Assembly (NCBI GenBank): GCA_029858965.1
Contig: JAOUDZ010000013.1
Location: 19,780 to 83,779 of the forward strand
Length of the DNA: 64,000 nucleotides
Direction of reading: 5' to 3'
From: Cyclobacteriaceae bacterium
GTDB lineage: Bacteria; Bacteroidota; Bacteroidia; Cytophagales; Cyclobacteriaceae
Both the position numbers and the translations under genes were made by a program. This document shows positions 7,894 through 17,625 of this stretch, piece after piece. A model generated the notes under the pieces. It saw nothing but the letters and a program-made list of their open reading frames with translations. It was not told the DNA's origin and searched no databases. The number at the start of each line of letters is the position of its first letter. The stretch's first letter is position 1.

Positions 7894-8929
7894 GGCTGTT
7901 GTTTTGTGGAATTACTAGTTCGGTAAGTACAAAATTATTGTTTTCATTCACAATCTTAAAAGAAGCATCATCGCCGTAAATAAGTTTCAGTCGCTGTACG
8001 GTATTTTTTAACCCCAGTCCCGACTGGCTTCTTTTTACCCCATTTACCATATGACCACTGTTCCGGATATGAATTCTCAATTGATGGTTGACGACGTCTG
8101 TTTTCAGCTGAATGATACCCCCCTGTGTCAGTTTTGATATACCATGTTTAATGCCATTCTCAACCAACGTCTGGATCATCAAGGGCGGTACCAGGAATTG
8201 TTGAGAATCAGGATGGATATCAAATTCTGTTTTCAGACGTTCTTCAAAGCGGATACTCTCCAGACCAAGATAATCTTTCACAATTTTTAATTCGTCTTCA
8301 AATTTTGTTAGTCCTTTCTTTTCTGTTGCCAATGAATTTCTCAGAATATTTGAAAGCTGGTTGATTGCTTGCTTTGATTTCTTTGGGTTTTCGTCCACCA
8401 ATGCGCGGATACTATTCAATGCGTTGAAGATAAAGTGTGGATTGAGTTGTGATTTCAAATTATTCAGCTCGATTCCAATCATGGAAGCTTCATACTTTAG
8501 CGACTTGTTGTAGCGATCAAAGTAATGGTGGGTAAAGTAGAATACAGTCCACAGGAAAAAGAGAATAAAGTAAAAGGAAGATTGTCCAAGAATTTGCTGA
8601 ATATCAAAAGCCGTGCTGGGATTGAACAGCCTGCCCAACATTAGGTTTACCGGGATGCGAAGAAAATAGACCATTAACCCCATCGAGAATACAGCAACGA
8701 AAACTCTGGGTATTAATTTGTGCATCGGAAGGTAAAGCCACTTCCAACGAATAAGGATGATTCTAAATCCGTGCGTGGCAATCAAACACAAAAATGCTTC
8801 GACCAGAAGGAATATGATACGCTTTGGGGTTATGCCATCGGAAGCCATGTAGCTGGTTGCAATTTGCACGAGTGCATATAGTAGCCAGCCTCCGATCTGT
8901 AATGCAACATATATTGCGTGCCTGTTCAC
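7871..8929 (-). CDS. LytS-type sensor histidine kinase (His_kinase family)
   Basis: The 352-residue membrane kinase has four predicted transmembrane helices in the first 135 residues and no periplasmic sensor domain. A short coiled segment leads to the family motif LKSQLNPHFIFNALNSIR, with phospho-accepting His165. The C-terminal ATPase region has PPLMIQTLVENGIKHGI (N box) and SGLGLKNTVQRL (G box). This is the 5-TM/LytS-like group common in Bacteroidota. It starts with GTG at 8927-8929. The next internal Met (about 28) would remove a membrane helix, so GTG is favoured. It works with the overlapping LytTR regulator. The signal is unknown. Confidence 0.94.
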   Translation of the reverse strand: MNRHAIYVALQIGGWLLYALVQIATSYMASDGITPKRIIFLLVEAFLCLIATHGFRIILIRWKWLYLPMHKLIPRVFVAVFSMGLMVYFLRIPVNLMLGRLFNPSTAFDIQQILGQSSFYFILFFLWTVFYFTHHYFDRYNKSLKYEASMIGIELNNLKSQLNPHFIFNALNSIRALVDENPKKSKQAINQLSNILRNSLATEKKGLTKFEDELKIVKDYLGLESIRFEERLKTEFDIHPDSQQFLVPPLMIQTLVENGIKHGISKLTQGGIIQLKTDVVNHQLRIHIRNSGHMVNGVKRSQSGLGLKNTVQRLKLIYGDDASFKIVNENNNFVLTELVIPQNNSHESINRR

Positions 8930-8991
8930 CTTGTCTTTTCTATATTAACTTTGGATGCCGGGTTTGTGTCGGAGATCTTTTAGTTGGATTG

Positions 8992-9240
8992 CTACAGGAA
9001 CCTAAATTGAAGGAGGTACAGAAACAAAACGCCTGCCGTAATGATAAGTCCCCATGTGATGATCACCAGGATCTTCTTATGGCTGGTAAACTTCGGTTCT
9101 GTAGCCAATGTATTAAAAATAAAGGCAGCTCCAGCCACTATATAAAGGGAAGCTTCAAGAGAATTCTTCTTGACAAGTTGATAAATCCCTACAGCAAGGA
9201 AAATGATTCCGAAGAAATATTGTCGTGTATGTGCATTCAT
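8992..9240 (-). CDS. Small integral membrane protein (82 residues)
   Basis: The 82-residue protein has three hydrophobic segments, about 9-22 (FFGIIFLAVGIYQLV), 28-45 (EASLYIVAGAAFIFNTLA) and 57-78 (ILVIITWGLIITAGVLFLYLL). It has no signal peptide and no known motif. It lies 62 bp upstream of the LytS kinase gene on the same strand, so it could be co-transcribed and act with the sensor, though only position suggests this. A gene in its own right is likely because the membrane pattern is coherent. Confidence 0.7.
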   Translation of the reverse strand: MNAHTRQYFFGIIFLAVGIYQLVKKNSLEASLYIVAGAAFIFNTLATEPKFTSHKKILVIITWGLIITAGVLFLYLLQFRFL

Positions 9241-9318
9241 GTGGCAGTTTCTGGATGCAAGCTACTTTCTTCCTCGCTAAAATTGTAGTTCAAATGCGAT
9301 TTTCTCGGAGAGAATAGG

Positions 9319-12165
9319 TTACCGTAATTCTTGCTTCAAAAAACGACCCGTATAGCTCGCTGGATTTCTTGAAACTTCCTCGGGGGTACCAATTGCGATA
9401 ATCCTTCCTCCTTTTTCTCCACCTTCCGGCCCCAGGTCAACAATATAATCTGCCGATTTGATTACATCCATATTATGTTCAATTACCAAAACCGTGTTGC
9501 CTTTGCTGACCAGTCTCTGAAGAACATCTAACAAGTGCGCAATGTCCTGAAAGTGAAGTCCGGTAGTGGGCTCATCGAGAATGTAAAACGTTTTTCCGGT
9601 ATCTCGCTTCGAAAGTTCAGTGGCGAGTTTAACGCGTTGTGCTTCTCCGCCCGAAAGGGTTGTGGCATGCTGGCCCAGAGAGATATACCCCAGTCCAACC
9701 TCGCTTAAGGTTTGGATTTTACGCAGGATCTTGGGTTGATTTTCGAAAAAAGAAACCGCCTCCTCCACGGTCATGTCGAGAACATCGCTAATGGATTTCC
9801 CCTTGAAACGAACCTCCAATGTTTCCCGGTTGTACCGTTTCCCTTTGCACGTTTCACAGGGAACATGGACATCTGGAAGGAACTCCATTTCAATTAACCG
9901 CAATCCGGCGCCTTCACATGTTTCACAACGCCCACCTTTAACGTTGAAAGAGAATCGACCGGTTTTATAGCCCCTGATTTTAGATTCCGGTAGTTGTGCA
10001 AACAAGTCCCGGATGTCAGTGAAAACGCCCGTATACGTGGCGGGATTAGAACGTGGGGTTCTCCCGATTGGCGATTGATCAACCTCAATGACCTTATCGA
10101 TATGATCTAGTCCCTCCACTTTTTTGAAGGGTAAGGGTTCTGTTCGGGACCTGTAGAAATGCCTGTTCAGAATAGGGAAAAGTGTGTCGTGTATAAGTGT
10201 GGACTTTCCGCTTCCTGAAACGCCGGTAATGCAGGTAAGCACGCCCAATGGAATTTCAAAGTCAACATTTTTCAGGTTGTTGCCACTGGCCTTCGTCAGG
10301 CGCATTTTTGTGCCGTTTCCAGTCCTTCTTTTTTCCGAAAAGCGTATCTTGATTTCACCATTGAGGTATTTTGATGTTGTACTGTTTCCTTTTCGAAAGG
10401 TTTCAGGGTCGCCCTCAGCGACAACATGGCCTCCATGGCGGCCAGCACCCGGTCCGATATCTAGAATGTAATCCGAGGCAAGCATCATCTCTTTGTCGTG
10501 CTCTACCACAATGACAGAATTCCCCAAGTCGCGCAAATCTTTTAGGGCCTTGATAAGTTTTACGTTGTCCCGCGCATGGAGTCCAATGCTGGGCTCATCA
10601 AGAATATAGAGTACGCCAACGAGTTGCGTTCCTATTTGCGTAGCCAGACGGATGCGCTGTGATTCGCCACCACTCAATGTTCGAATGGGGCGATTGAGAT
10701 TCAAATAATCAAGACCTACGTCCAATAAGAAACCGATTCGTTTTCTAATTTCTTTTAATACTTCAGCGGCGATCAGCCGCTGTTTTTCATTGAGCCTGTT
10801 CTCCAATCCTTCAAACCATTTCTGCAATGAGGTGATGTCCAGTACTGCTAACTCGGCAATATTCTTATTGTCGAGTTTGAAATGGAGGGACTCTTTTTTT
10901 AACCGTGCGCCATTGCAAGCCGGGCAAATGCTGGAGATTGTAAAATCCTCAACCCACTTTTTGATGGCTTCTGATCCCTCCTCCCGCTGTTTTTCAAGAA
11001 AGCTGATTATTCCTTCAAATTTGGTATTCCATTCAGTGCCTGGGTATTTGACGGAGGGCACGGCAACAGGCTCATCATCTCCATAGAGCAGCACGTTGAT
11101 GACGTCCTTTGGAATATCCCTAATCCGGGTACCCAGCGTTAGTTTATGCCGTTTCAGTATTGCCTGAATCTTTTTGAAAATCCATATATCGCGATACTCC
11201 CCCAGGGGTAAGATTCCGCCGCGGCTTATGCTCAGTGCTTTGTCGGGTATGACTGATGCCTCTGTAATCTCTTCGATTTGCCCTAATCCATTGCAGGCGG
11301 GGCAGGCGCCGTATGGCGAATTGAATGAAAATGTATTAGGTGCCGGCTCTTCGTAGGACAACCCTGTCTTTGGGTCCATCAGAAACTTTGAAAAATGATG
11401 AATTTTCCCATTTTCCTCCATCACCATCATCACCCCTTTGCCTTCCTTTAGGGATTTACTAATGGACTGTCCGATGCGCACACGGTCTTTGTGATCTACA
11501 ACGATACGGTCCATAATGATTTCAATATCGTGAATCTTGTATCGGTCAACCTGCATTTTAGCAGTGATATCCTTGATTTCGCCGTCAATACGAACTTTTG
11601 TATATCCCGATTTTCGGATTTGCTGAAAGAGTTCGCGGTAATGACCTTTCCTTCCCTTAACTACGGGCGACAGCACAATGAGCCTTTTGGCTTTGAAATG
11701 CTGAAGCAACGTATCTAGTATTTGATCCTCAGATTGCCGAACCATTCTATCACCGGATTGATACGAAAAGGCTTCACCGGCACGCGCGTATAACAGGCGC
11801 ATGAAATCATAGATTTCGGTAACGGTGCCAACCGTCGACCTGGGGTTACGCGAAGTAGTTTTTTGCTCAATTGATATTACAGGACTAAGTCCATTTATCT
11901 TATCTACGTCAGGCCTTTCGAGATTGCCCATAAAGCTACGCGCATAGGCAGAGAAACTCTCCATATACCTGCGCTGGCCTTCGGCGTATATTGTGTCAAA
12001 TGCAAGCGAGGATTTCCCACTGCCGCTAATGCCTGTAATAACAATGAGTTTATTGCGGGGAAAGCTTACGTTGATATTCTTGAGATTATGTTCTCGCGCA
12101 CCAATAATTTCGATGATGTCGCGTCCGGTTGTGTCGACTAATATTTTTGCTGTTGCTTTGGTCAT
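9319..12165 (-). CDS. uvrA: UvrA, excinuclease ABC subunit A
   Basis: The 948-residue protein is a full-length UvrA, the damage-recognition ATPase of nucleotide excision repair. It has two ABC ATPase modules. Walker A motifs are GISGSGKSS (about 45-53) and GVSGSGKST (about 650). The signatures are LSGGESQRIRLA and LSGGEAQRVKLA. Zinc-binding CxxC pairs appear as CPACNGLG (about 287) and CPACNGAR in the first half, and CETCEGAG and CETCKGKR in the second. Length is normal. It is probably transcribed alone or with the upstream aldo/keto reductase, from which it is separated by 100 bp. An alkyltransferase-like protein that usually works with UvrA is encoded at 61.9 kb. Confidence 0.98.
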   Translation of the reverse strand: MTKATAKILVDTTGRDIIEIIGAREHNLKNINVSFPRNKLIVITGISGSGKSSLAFDTIYAEGQRRYMESFSAYARSFMGNLERPDVDKINGLSPVISIEQKTTSRNPRSTVGTVTEIYDFMRLLYARAGEAFSYQSGDRMVRQSEDQILDTLLQHFKAKRLIVLSPVVKGRKGHYRELFQQIRKSGYTKVRIDGEIKDITAKMQVDRYKIHDIEIIMDRIVVDHKDRVRIGQSISKSLKEGKGVMMVMEENGKIHHFSKFLMDPKTGLSYEEPAPNTFSFNSPYGACPACNGLGQIEEITEASVIPDKALSISRGGILPLGEYRDIWIFKKIQAILKRHKLTLGTRIRDIPKDVINVLLYGDDEPVAVPSVKYPGTEWNTKFEGIISFLEKQREEGSEAIKKWVEDFTISSICPACNGARLKKESLHFKLDNKNIAELAVLDITSLQKWFEGLENRLNEKQRLIAAEVLKEIRKRIGFLLDVGLDYLNLNRPIRTLSGGESQRIRLATQIGTQLVGVLYILDEPSIGLHARDNVKLIKALKDLRDLGNSVIVVEHDKEMMLASDYILDIGPGAGRHGGHVVAEGDPETFRKGNSTTSKYLNGEIKIRFSEKRRTGNGTKMRLTKASGNNLKNVDFEIPLGVLTCITGVSGSGKSTLIHDTLFPILNRHFYRSRTEPLPFKKVEGLDHIDKVIEVDQSPIGRTPRSNPATYTGVFTDIRDLFAQLPESKIRGYKTGRFSFNVKGGRCETCEGAGLRLIEMEFLPDVHVPCETCKGKRYNRETLEVRFKGKSISDVLDMTVEEAVSFFENQPKILRKIQTLSEVGLGYISLGQHATTLSGGEAQRVKLATELSKRDTGKTFYILDEPTTGLHFQDIAHLLDVLQRLVSKGNTVLVIEHNMDVIKSADYIVDLGPEGGEKGGRIIAIGTPEEVSRNPASYTGRFLKQELR

Positions 12166-12265
12166 GTATGGATAATCATGAAGAATACAAAAATGTTCGG
12201 CTTATTGTTGCAGTAAAACAAGAAATATTACTGAAATTATTTCTTGTAACAGAATCGGGTGGACG

Positions 12266-13138
12266 CTAAGGCATTTCTTTTCCTTGTGCAACCTTTAACA
12301 TCTCAAACCAATCCTGAACTTCCAGGTGTATCTCTATTGCCTTCGCGCTTTCAGCAATGCGGTCAGGGTTTGTGGTTCCAATTACAGGAAAAATAGAAGA
12401 TGGATGCTTTAGCAACCATGCCAGCGCGAGCTGCGCTTCTGTAGCCCCGTACGCCTGCGATTTGGAAAATATCTTCTGCTGGTCATGGCTCAGTAATTTT
12501 CCGCCGCCCAGGGGCGACCATGCCATGGGAGAAACTTTGTGCTTCATCAACACATCAAGGCTCCCGTCAAAAAGTGCCAGGCTATTCAAAACGGAGATTT
12601 CGAGTTGATTGGCAACTAAGGGAAATGGCAAATAATGCTGCAGCATTTCGAATTGCGTGGCCGTAAAATTAGACACGCCAAAATGACGAACTTTTCCGGT
12701 TTTTTTTAAGGCGACAAAGGCTTCGGCAACTTCGTTTGGATTGAGCAAGGGGTCTGGTCGATGAATTAACAGCAGGTCAATATTGTCGGTACCTAACTTG
12801 GTCAGTGAATTATCCACTGACCAAAGTATATGTTCCTTTGAGGTATCATAATGCTTTACCCAACTTTTCGGACGCTTTGCAGAAGGGAATTTGATACCGC
12901 ACTTTGTTACGAGTTCCATCTTTAGTCTTAATGAAGGATTTTTCTTAAGCACATTTCCGAATATCTCTTCGATACTATGATCACCATAGATGTCTGCATG
13001 GTCAAATGTGGTTATGCCAACCTCAAGGGATTTCTGAATTAGTTGCGATACCCTTGATTCTGCAATATCCCATCGCCATGCTCCGGCGATAATACGTGAA
13101 AATTCAGGGCCATTTTTGTGCGGTGCCAGGCGTTCCAT
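12266..13138 (-). CDS. Aldo/keto reductase (YdhF-like)
   Basis: This NADPH-dependent oxidoreductase of 290 residues has a TIM-barrel fold. The catalytic tetrad is visible as Asp46 and Tyr51 in FDHADIYG, Lys79 in LVTKCG and His126 in LLLIHRPDPL. The cofactor-binding end is present as VIGTTNPDRI near residue 255. Sequence style is closest to E. coli YdhF and related AKRs of unknown substrate. It starts with ATG at 13136-13138. The downstream gene is uvrA and the upstream gene an alpha/beta hydrolase 31 bp away, all on the minus strand. Physiological substrate unknown. Confidence 0.92.
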   Translation of the reverse strand: MERLAPHKNGPEFSRIIAGAWRWDIAESRVSQLIQKSLEVGITTFDHADIYGDHSIEEIFGNVLKKNPSLRLKMELVTKCGIKFPSAKRPKSWVKHYDTSKEHILWSVDNSLTKLGTDNIDLLLIHRPDPLLNPNEVAEAFVALKKTGKVRHFGVSNFTATQFEMLQHYLPFPLVANQLEISVLNSLALFDGSLDVLMKHKVSPMAWSPLGGGKLLSHDQQKIFSKSQAYGATEAQLALAWLLKHPSSIFPVIGTTNPDRIAESAKAIEIHLEVQDWFEMLKVAQGKEMP

Positions 13139-13169
13139 TTCTTATAACTTTGGAAATATTGTTTTCAGA

Positions 13170-13931
13170 CTATGCGTTTAACCAACGTGTTGTTATGTCT
13201 GCAAATTCTTGTGGTTTTTCAGCCTGCACCCAGTGGCCGGTTTCCATCGTTTCCAACTGTGCTAACGGAAAAACCCGAGTTATTCGATTCCAGTCGGTAT
13301 CAGTAATATAGTTTGACCGCGCACCCCGTATGAAAAGTGCAGGCTTCTCAAAGTTACCATCGACCTGTAAGTCCAGGCCGATGTTGTTCAACTTTTCGCT
13401 GATAACTGCTAAATTAATTTTCCAGACAAATCTGCCATCTGATTTTCGTTGGAGGTTCTTAAGTAGGAATTGGCGGGTGTCAATTTCTTCAATATATTTT
13501 GAAAGGATGCTATCTGCTTCATTTCGTGATGTTATGGTGTTGATTGGTATTGCCTTCAGTCCCTCTACAATAGAATAATGCTCCAGATCGTAAGCGCGAG
13601 GAGAAATGTCAACGACGACTAATTTCTTCACTTTTGTTGGATTACTGATTGCAAAGTTCATCGCGGTTTTCCCTCCCATCGAATGGCCAAGGATGAAAGC
13701 ATCAAAAATCTTGTGATCGTCAAAAAATTCGCACAGGTCATCCACCATTGACATATAGTCGAACACTTCACTGTGTGGTGAAAGACCATGATTGCGTTGA
13801 TCCACAGTATAAACTTTAAACGTAGTTGAAAAAAGTTTGGCTTGGGTAAGCCAATTATCGGATGAACCAAACAAGCCATGGAGGATGATAAGCGGTTGGC
13901 CTTGACCATATTCCCGAAAAAATAATTTCAT
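13170..13931 (-). CDS. Alpha/beta hydrolase (YbfF-like esterase)
   Basis: The 253-residue cytoplasmic hydrolase has the oxyanion region LHGLFGSSDNW (about 18-28), VDQRNHGLSPHS, the nucleophile elbow GHSMGG with Ser84, a likely acid in FIRGARSNYITD, and the catalytic His in METGHWVQAEKP near residue 236. The pattern 'HGLFGSSDNW ... RNHG' is typical of the YbfF/ABHD11 esterase group. It lies 31 bp upstream of the aldo/keto reductase and probably shares its transcript. No lid domain that would name a substrate is obvious. Confidence 0.9.
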   Translation of the reverse strand: MKLFFREYGQGQPLIILHGLFGSSDNWLTQAKLFSTTFKVYTVDQRNHGLSPHSEVFDYMSMVDDLCEFFDDHKIFDAFILGHSMGGKTAMNFAISNPTKVKKLVVVDISPRAYDLEHYSIVEGLKAIPINTITSRNEADSILSKYIEEIDTRQFLLKNLQRKSDGRFVWKINLAVISEKLNNIGLDLQVDGNFEKPALFIRGARSNYITDTDWNRITRVFPLAQLETMETGHWVQAEKPQEFADITTRWLNA

Positions 13932-14009
13932 GGGCCAAAAATAGAATTAAGTAGTCAGAAGTCAGAATTTAGAATGCGAGCGGTATATTTGAAGGTTTTA
14001 ATCTTTGCA

Positions 14010-15242
14010 ATGGTACTAACAAGCGGAATATACACGATTCAGGGCCTTAGCGCTGCAGCTTTAGCAGAACAATTTGGAACGCCCCTTTACGTTTATGACG
14101 GCGAAAAGATTGCCAATCAGATAAAAAGCCTGAAAATGGCTTTCTCAGAGGCTGACGTAAAAGTGAAGTATGCGGCGAAAGCGCTTACAAATCTTTCAAT
14201 TTTGAAATTGATTCGCAAGCATGGAGCAGGAATCGAAGTGGTATCTCTTGAAGAGGCCAATATTGCCAGGAAAGCAGGCTTTACGTCATCGGAGATAGTT
14301 TTTACGCCTAGCGGAGTGGACTTTAGTGAAATAGCCACAGGTGTATCCCTGGGGTTGGCAATCAACATCGATAACCTTTCGGCACTTCAGAAATTTGGAG
14401 AAAAATACAGGGGTACCTACCCATGCGGTATCCGTATAAATCCTCACATCATGGCCGGGGGGAACTATAAAATTTCCACCGGGCACAGTAATTCCAAGTT
14501 TGGAATCTCTATTTTCCAGCTTCCGCAAATCAGGGAACTGGTGGATAAGTACACCATGCAGGTTCGTGGCCTGCACGTGCATACGGGCTCGGAAATTACA
14601 GAGACGGATATTTTTTTGAAAATGGCTGAAATACTCTTTAGCGTAGCTGGTGATTTTCAGGATTTGAAGTACATCGACTTTGGCAGCGGTTTCAAAGTTG
14701 CCTACAAGGAAGGCGACATGGTGACTAATGTTTATGATGTGGGTCTGAAGCTTTCCAAGATATTCAATGACTTCTGCCAGCAGTATGGCAGGAAACTTGA
14801 ACTCTGGATTGAGCCTGGCAAATACGTAGTAAGTGAATCGGGAACACTCTTGGTCCAGGCGAACGTTGTGAAGGCTACGCCAACGGTAACATTTGTAGGT
14901 GTGAATTCTGGCTTGAATCACTTATTGCGGCCCATGATGTATGATGCATACCATCATATCGTTAATATCTCCAACCCATCAGGACCGCTAAAAATGTATA
15001 CTGTAGTGGGATACATATGTGAAACGGATACATTTGGGGCCGATCGCAAACTCAATGAAGTACGAGAAGGCGATATCCTGGCCATAAAAAATGCTGGAGC
15101 CTATGGGTTCTCAATGGCATCAAACTACAATTCAAGGTTACGTCCTTCGGAGGTCTTGATTATTAACGGCGAAGCGAAACTTATTCGGGAACGCGAGACG
15201 CTTGAAGATCTGCTGAGAAGACAGATTGAAGTTGATGTATAA
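14010..15242 (+). CDS. lysA: Diaminopimelate decarboxylase
   Basis: This PLP enzyme (about 410 residues) makes L-lysine from meso-diaminopimelate. It has FGTPLYVYDGEKI, the PLP lysine in VKYAAKALTN (Lys57), HVHTGSEI, DFGSGFK, EPGKYVV, CETDTFG (catalytic Cys) and GAYGFSMASNYNSRLRP. A longer frame begins at 13974, but its 12 extra residues are hydrophobic and not seen in this cytoplasmic family. ATG at 14010 (MVLTSGIYTIQG) fits known starts. It is divergent from the esterase gene. The next gene, dsbD, begins 86 bp downstream. Confidence 0.95.
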   Translation: MVLTSGIYTIQGLSAAALAEQFGTPLYVYDGEKIANQIKSLKMAFSEADVKVKYAAKALTNLSILKLIRKHGAGIEVVSLEEANIARKAGFTSSEIVFTPSGVDFSEIATGVSLGLAINIDNLSALQKFGEKYRGTYPCGIRINPHIMAGGNYKISTGHSNSKFGISIFQLPQIRELVDKYTMQVRGLHVHTGSEITETDIFLKMAEILFSVAGDFQDLKYIDFGSGFKVAYKEGDMVTNVYDVGLKLSKIFNDFCQQYGRKLELWIEPGKYVVSESGTLLVQANVVKATPTVTFVGVNSGLNHLLRPMMYDAYHHIVNISNPSGPLKMYTVVGYICETDTFGADRKLNEVREGDILAIKNAGAYGFSMASNYNSRLRPSEVLIINGEAKLIRERETLEDLLRRQIEVDV

Positions 15243-15327
15243 TATCTCTTGGGAGTGCTACCTTTCTATACATCGCGTCAACTTTTTGACGAGTCATTAT
15301 GTTACTTTAGCACCGAAATATCAAAGG

Positions 15328-17400
15328 ATGCTTAGACAATTTATCTTTTCTGCTGTAATCGTGTTAGGTGGTTCAATCGCTCGGGCGCAGGTGATTCAAC
15401 CCGCTAAACTCATAGCTGTAACACCATCAAAAACCCTAACCGTCGGTGAGGAAATTGAGTTGGTTTTCAAGGCAACGGTGGATAAGAACTGGTATATCTA
15501 TTCTGTAGGTTTCGATGCAGAATGTGGCCCGATACCGATGTCGATAACGTTGGACGAGAATGGCAGTTTTGAGACTGTTGGCGAGGTCGTTGCGGTGAAC
15601 GATGTGGAGAAACACGACAAAATCTTCGATTGCGATGTTAGGATTTTTGAGGGTGCAGGAGAATTTAGGCAGAAGATTAAGATACGCTCTGCAGATTTGA
15701 AACTTAGTGGGACATATGAAGGTCAGGTATGTTCTGAAGTGGAAGGAAAATGCGTTTTGTTTGAGGGTGATGTTTCATTTGGAAACATAGTGGTTGGAGG
15801 GAATAAAAAAGCAATAGCAGAAAACAAGAATGTAGCATCGATACAACCGGCTGGAACCATGGATACTGTCCCGAAAGTTTCAACCAGTGTGGAGCCATTT
15901 CAATATGGGAAGAATCAGGGCCCAATTCTTGACCCATCGCTGATTCATGAGGATTCGGGTCAAAAATCCTGGTGGGGATTTTTTCTTTTGTCATTCTTAG
16001 CGGGGCTTGCTGCTTTGCTAACGCCATGCGTTTTTCCGATGATCCCCATGACGGTAAGTTTTTTTACCGGTCAGGGAAGATCAAAATCGCAAGCATTACT
16101 GTATGGGATTTCAATAATTCTAATTTATACAGTCGCGGGGGCTGCTTTAGCACCGCTAATGGGCCCTGAGACGGCAAATCATCTCTCCACCGAATGGGTG
16201 CCTAATCTGATATTCTTTCTTGTGTTCGTGGTCTTTGGGCTTTCGTTCCTTGGGTTGTTTGAAATTACCATACCAGGAAGATTTATTAATAAGGTAGATC
16301 AGCAGGCAGAGCGTGGCGGATTAGTTGGAATATTTTTTATGGCGTTCACCCTCGTGCTCGTTTCATTCTCCTGTACCGGACCTTTGGTAGGGAGCATTCT
16401 GGTTTCCTCGGCAGGGGGGGAATTCTTAAAACCTGTAGTGGGAATGTTTGGCTTTTCTCTTGCCTTTGCTATTCCATTCACAATGTTTGCCTTTTTTCCA
16501 GGATGGCTGAGTTCTCTCCCAAAATCAGGCGGGTGGTTGAATTCGGTTAAAGTAGTGCTTGGGTTTCTTGAATTGGCATTGGCTTTTAAATTCTTAAGTA
16601 TAGCTGATCAGGCGTTCCACTGGGGAATCCTTGATCGTGAAATCAATATTGCAATCTGGATTGTTATCGTAATGTTGATTGGCCTTTATCTGATGAGGGC
16701 ATTCCGACTTCCTGGAGACTCAAGTAAGGATTCCAGTGATGGGCATCTTAGCGTACCGCGATTAGTGCTTGCAATAATTGCTTTTTCGTTTGTAGTTTAT
16801 CTTGTCCCCGGCATGTGGGGGGCCCCCTTAAAGGCACTTGCCGGATATCTGCCGCCCATGAATACGCATGATTTTGACTTGGTAGGGATGAGCCGTAAAA
16901 GTGAGGCTAATGAAATTTGTGATGAGCCAAAGTATGCGGATTTTCTTCATCTGCCTCACGGGCTTCAGGGATATTTTGACTATGACCAGGCACTTTCTTG
17001 TGCGCGCCAGCAAAACAAACCACTTTTTATTGATTTTACAGGTCATGGTTGTACAAATTGTCGCGAAATGGAAGCTGTGGTGTGGTCAGATGCGGAAGTG
17101 CTGAAAAGGTTGCAACACGATTTCGTTATTGTCGCCTTGTACGTAGACGACAAGACTGAACGGCCAGAGGACCAATGGTATACTTCCACCTATGACCATA
17201 AAGTGAAAAAGACAATCGGAAAGCAAAATGCAGATCTACAGATTACAAGGCTGAACAACAACGCTCAACCATTTTATGTGCTCTTGGGGAAAGATGAAAA
17301 AGTTCTTGTCTCACCCTATGGATACAATCGAAGTGTGGAGGATTTTGTCAAATTCCTTGATGGGGCAAAACAGAAATTCACTGAAATGAACACGAATTAG
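15328..17400 (+). CDS. dsbD: Thiol:disulfide interchange protein DsbD (cytochrome c biogenesis family)
   Basis: The inner-membrane protein (690 residues) carries electrons from cytoplasmic thioredoxin to periplasmic thiol partners. It has a signal peptide (MLRQFIFSAVIVLGG, cleavage near AQ), an N-terminal DsbD-alpha-like domain (about 25-180), and a central eight-helix domain with the redox Cys234 in LTPCVFPM and Cys349 in SFSCTGP. The C-terminal thioredoxin domain has the pair Cys575/Cys578 in GHGCTNCRE. All redox cysteines are present. The frame opens upstream at 15226 inside lysA, but ATG at 15328 has an AAAGG ribosome-binding site and starts the signal peptide. It is probably needed for cytochrome c and periplasmic thiol upkeep. 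Confidence 0.95.
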   Translation: MLRQFIFSAVIVLGGSIARAQVIQPAKLIAVTPSKTLTVGEEIELVFKATVDKNWYIYSVGFDAECGPIPMSITLDENGSFETVGEVVAVNDVEKHDKIFDCDVRIFEGAGEFRQKIKIRSADLKLSGTYEGQVCSEVEGKCVLFEGDVSFGNIVVGGNKKAIAENKNVASIQPAGTMDTVPKVSTSVEPFQYGKNQGPILDPSLIHEDSGQKSWWGFFLLSFLAGLAALLTPCVFPMIPMTVSFFTGQGRSKSQALLYGISIILIYTVAGAALAPLMGPETANHLSTEWVPNLIFFLVFVVFGLSFLGLFEITIPGRFINKVDQQAERGGLVGIFFMAFTLVLVSFSCTGPLVGSILVSSAGGEFLKPVVGMFGFSLAFAIPFTMFAFFPGWLSSLPKSGGWLNSVKVVLGFLELALAFKFLSIADQAFHWGILDREINIAIWIVIVMLIGLYLMRAFRLPGDSSKDSSDGHLSVPRLVLAIIAFSFVVYLVPGMWGAPLKALAGYLPPMNTHDFDLVGMSRKSEANEICDEPKYADFLHLPHGLQGYFDYDQALSCARQQNKPLFIDFTGHGCTNCREMEAVVWSDAEVLKRLQHDFVIVALYVDDKTERPEDQWYTSTYDHKVKKTIGKQNADLQITRLNNNAQPFYVLLGKDEKVLVSPYGYNRSVEDFVKFLDGAKQKFTEMNTN

Positions 17401-17495
17401 CATTATCGGGGGGACATAAGGCGCAGGCAAGGGCGTCAGGGAGTAATTTAAGTAATATTTTATCACCAGGTACCTTAAGTCCTCATTTTGAGGCT

Positions 17496-17525
17496 TTTGA
17501 AATCAAGAACTATCCCCTATATTTG
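17496..17525 (+). promoter_or_regulatory. Probable promoter upstream of the M23 peptidase gene
   Basis: TTTG (17496-17499), an 18-nt spacer and TATATTTG (17518-17525) match the Bacteroidota -33/-7 consensus. It would leave a leader of about 95 nt before the ATG at 17626. Confidence 0.45.
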
Positions 17526-17625
17526 ATTTTATTGCGGTTTAGTATTTGGCGTTGGCCTCGATTTTTTAAACTTTATAAATTTACCGCTTATTTTTTAATT
17601 GCCCCTGGGCTTAACTTTGGTCGAA

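Noticed and set aside
14286..14921. 211-residue frame antisense to lysA
   Set aside because: It lies wholly inside a well-supported gene, has an odd composition and no recognisable domain.
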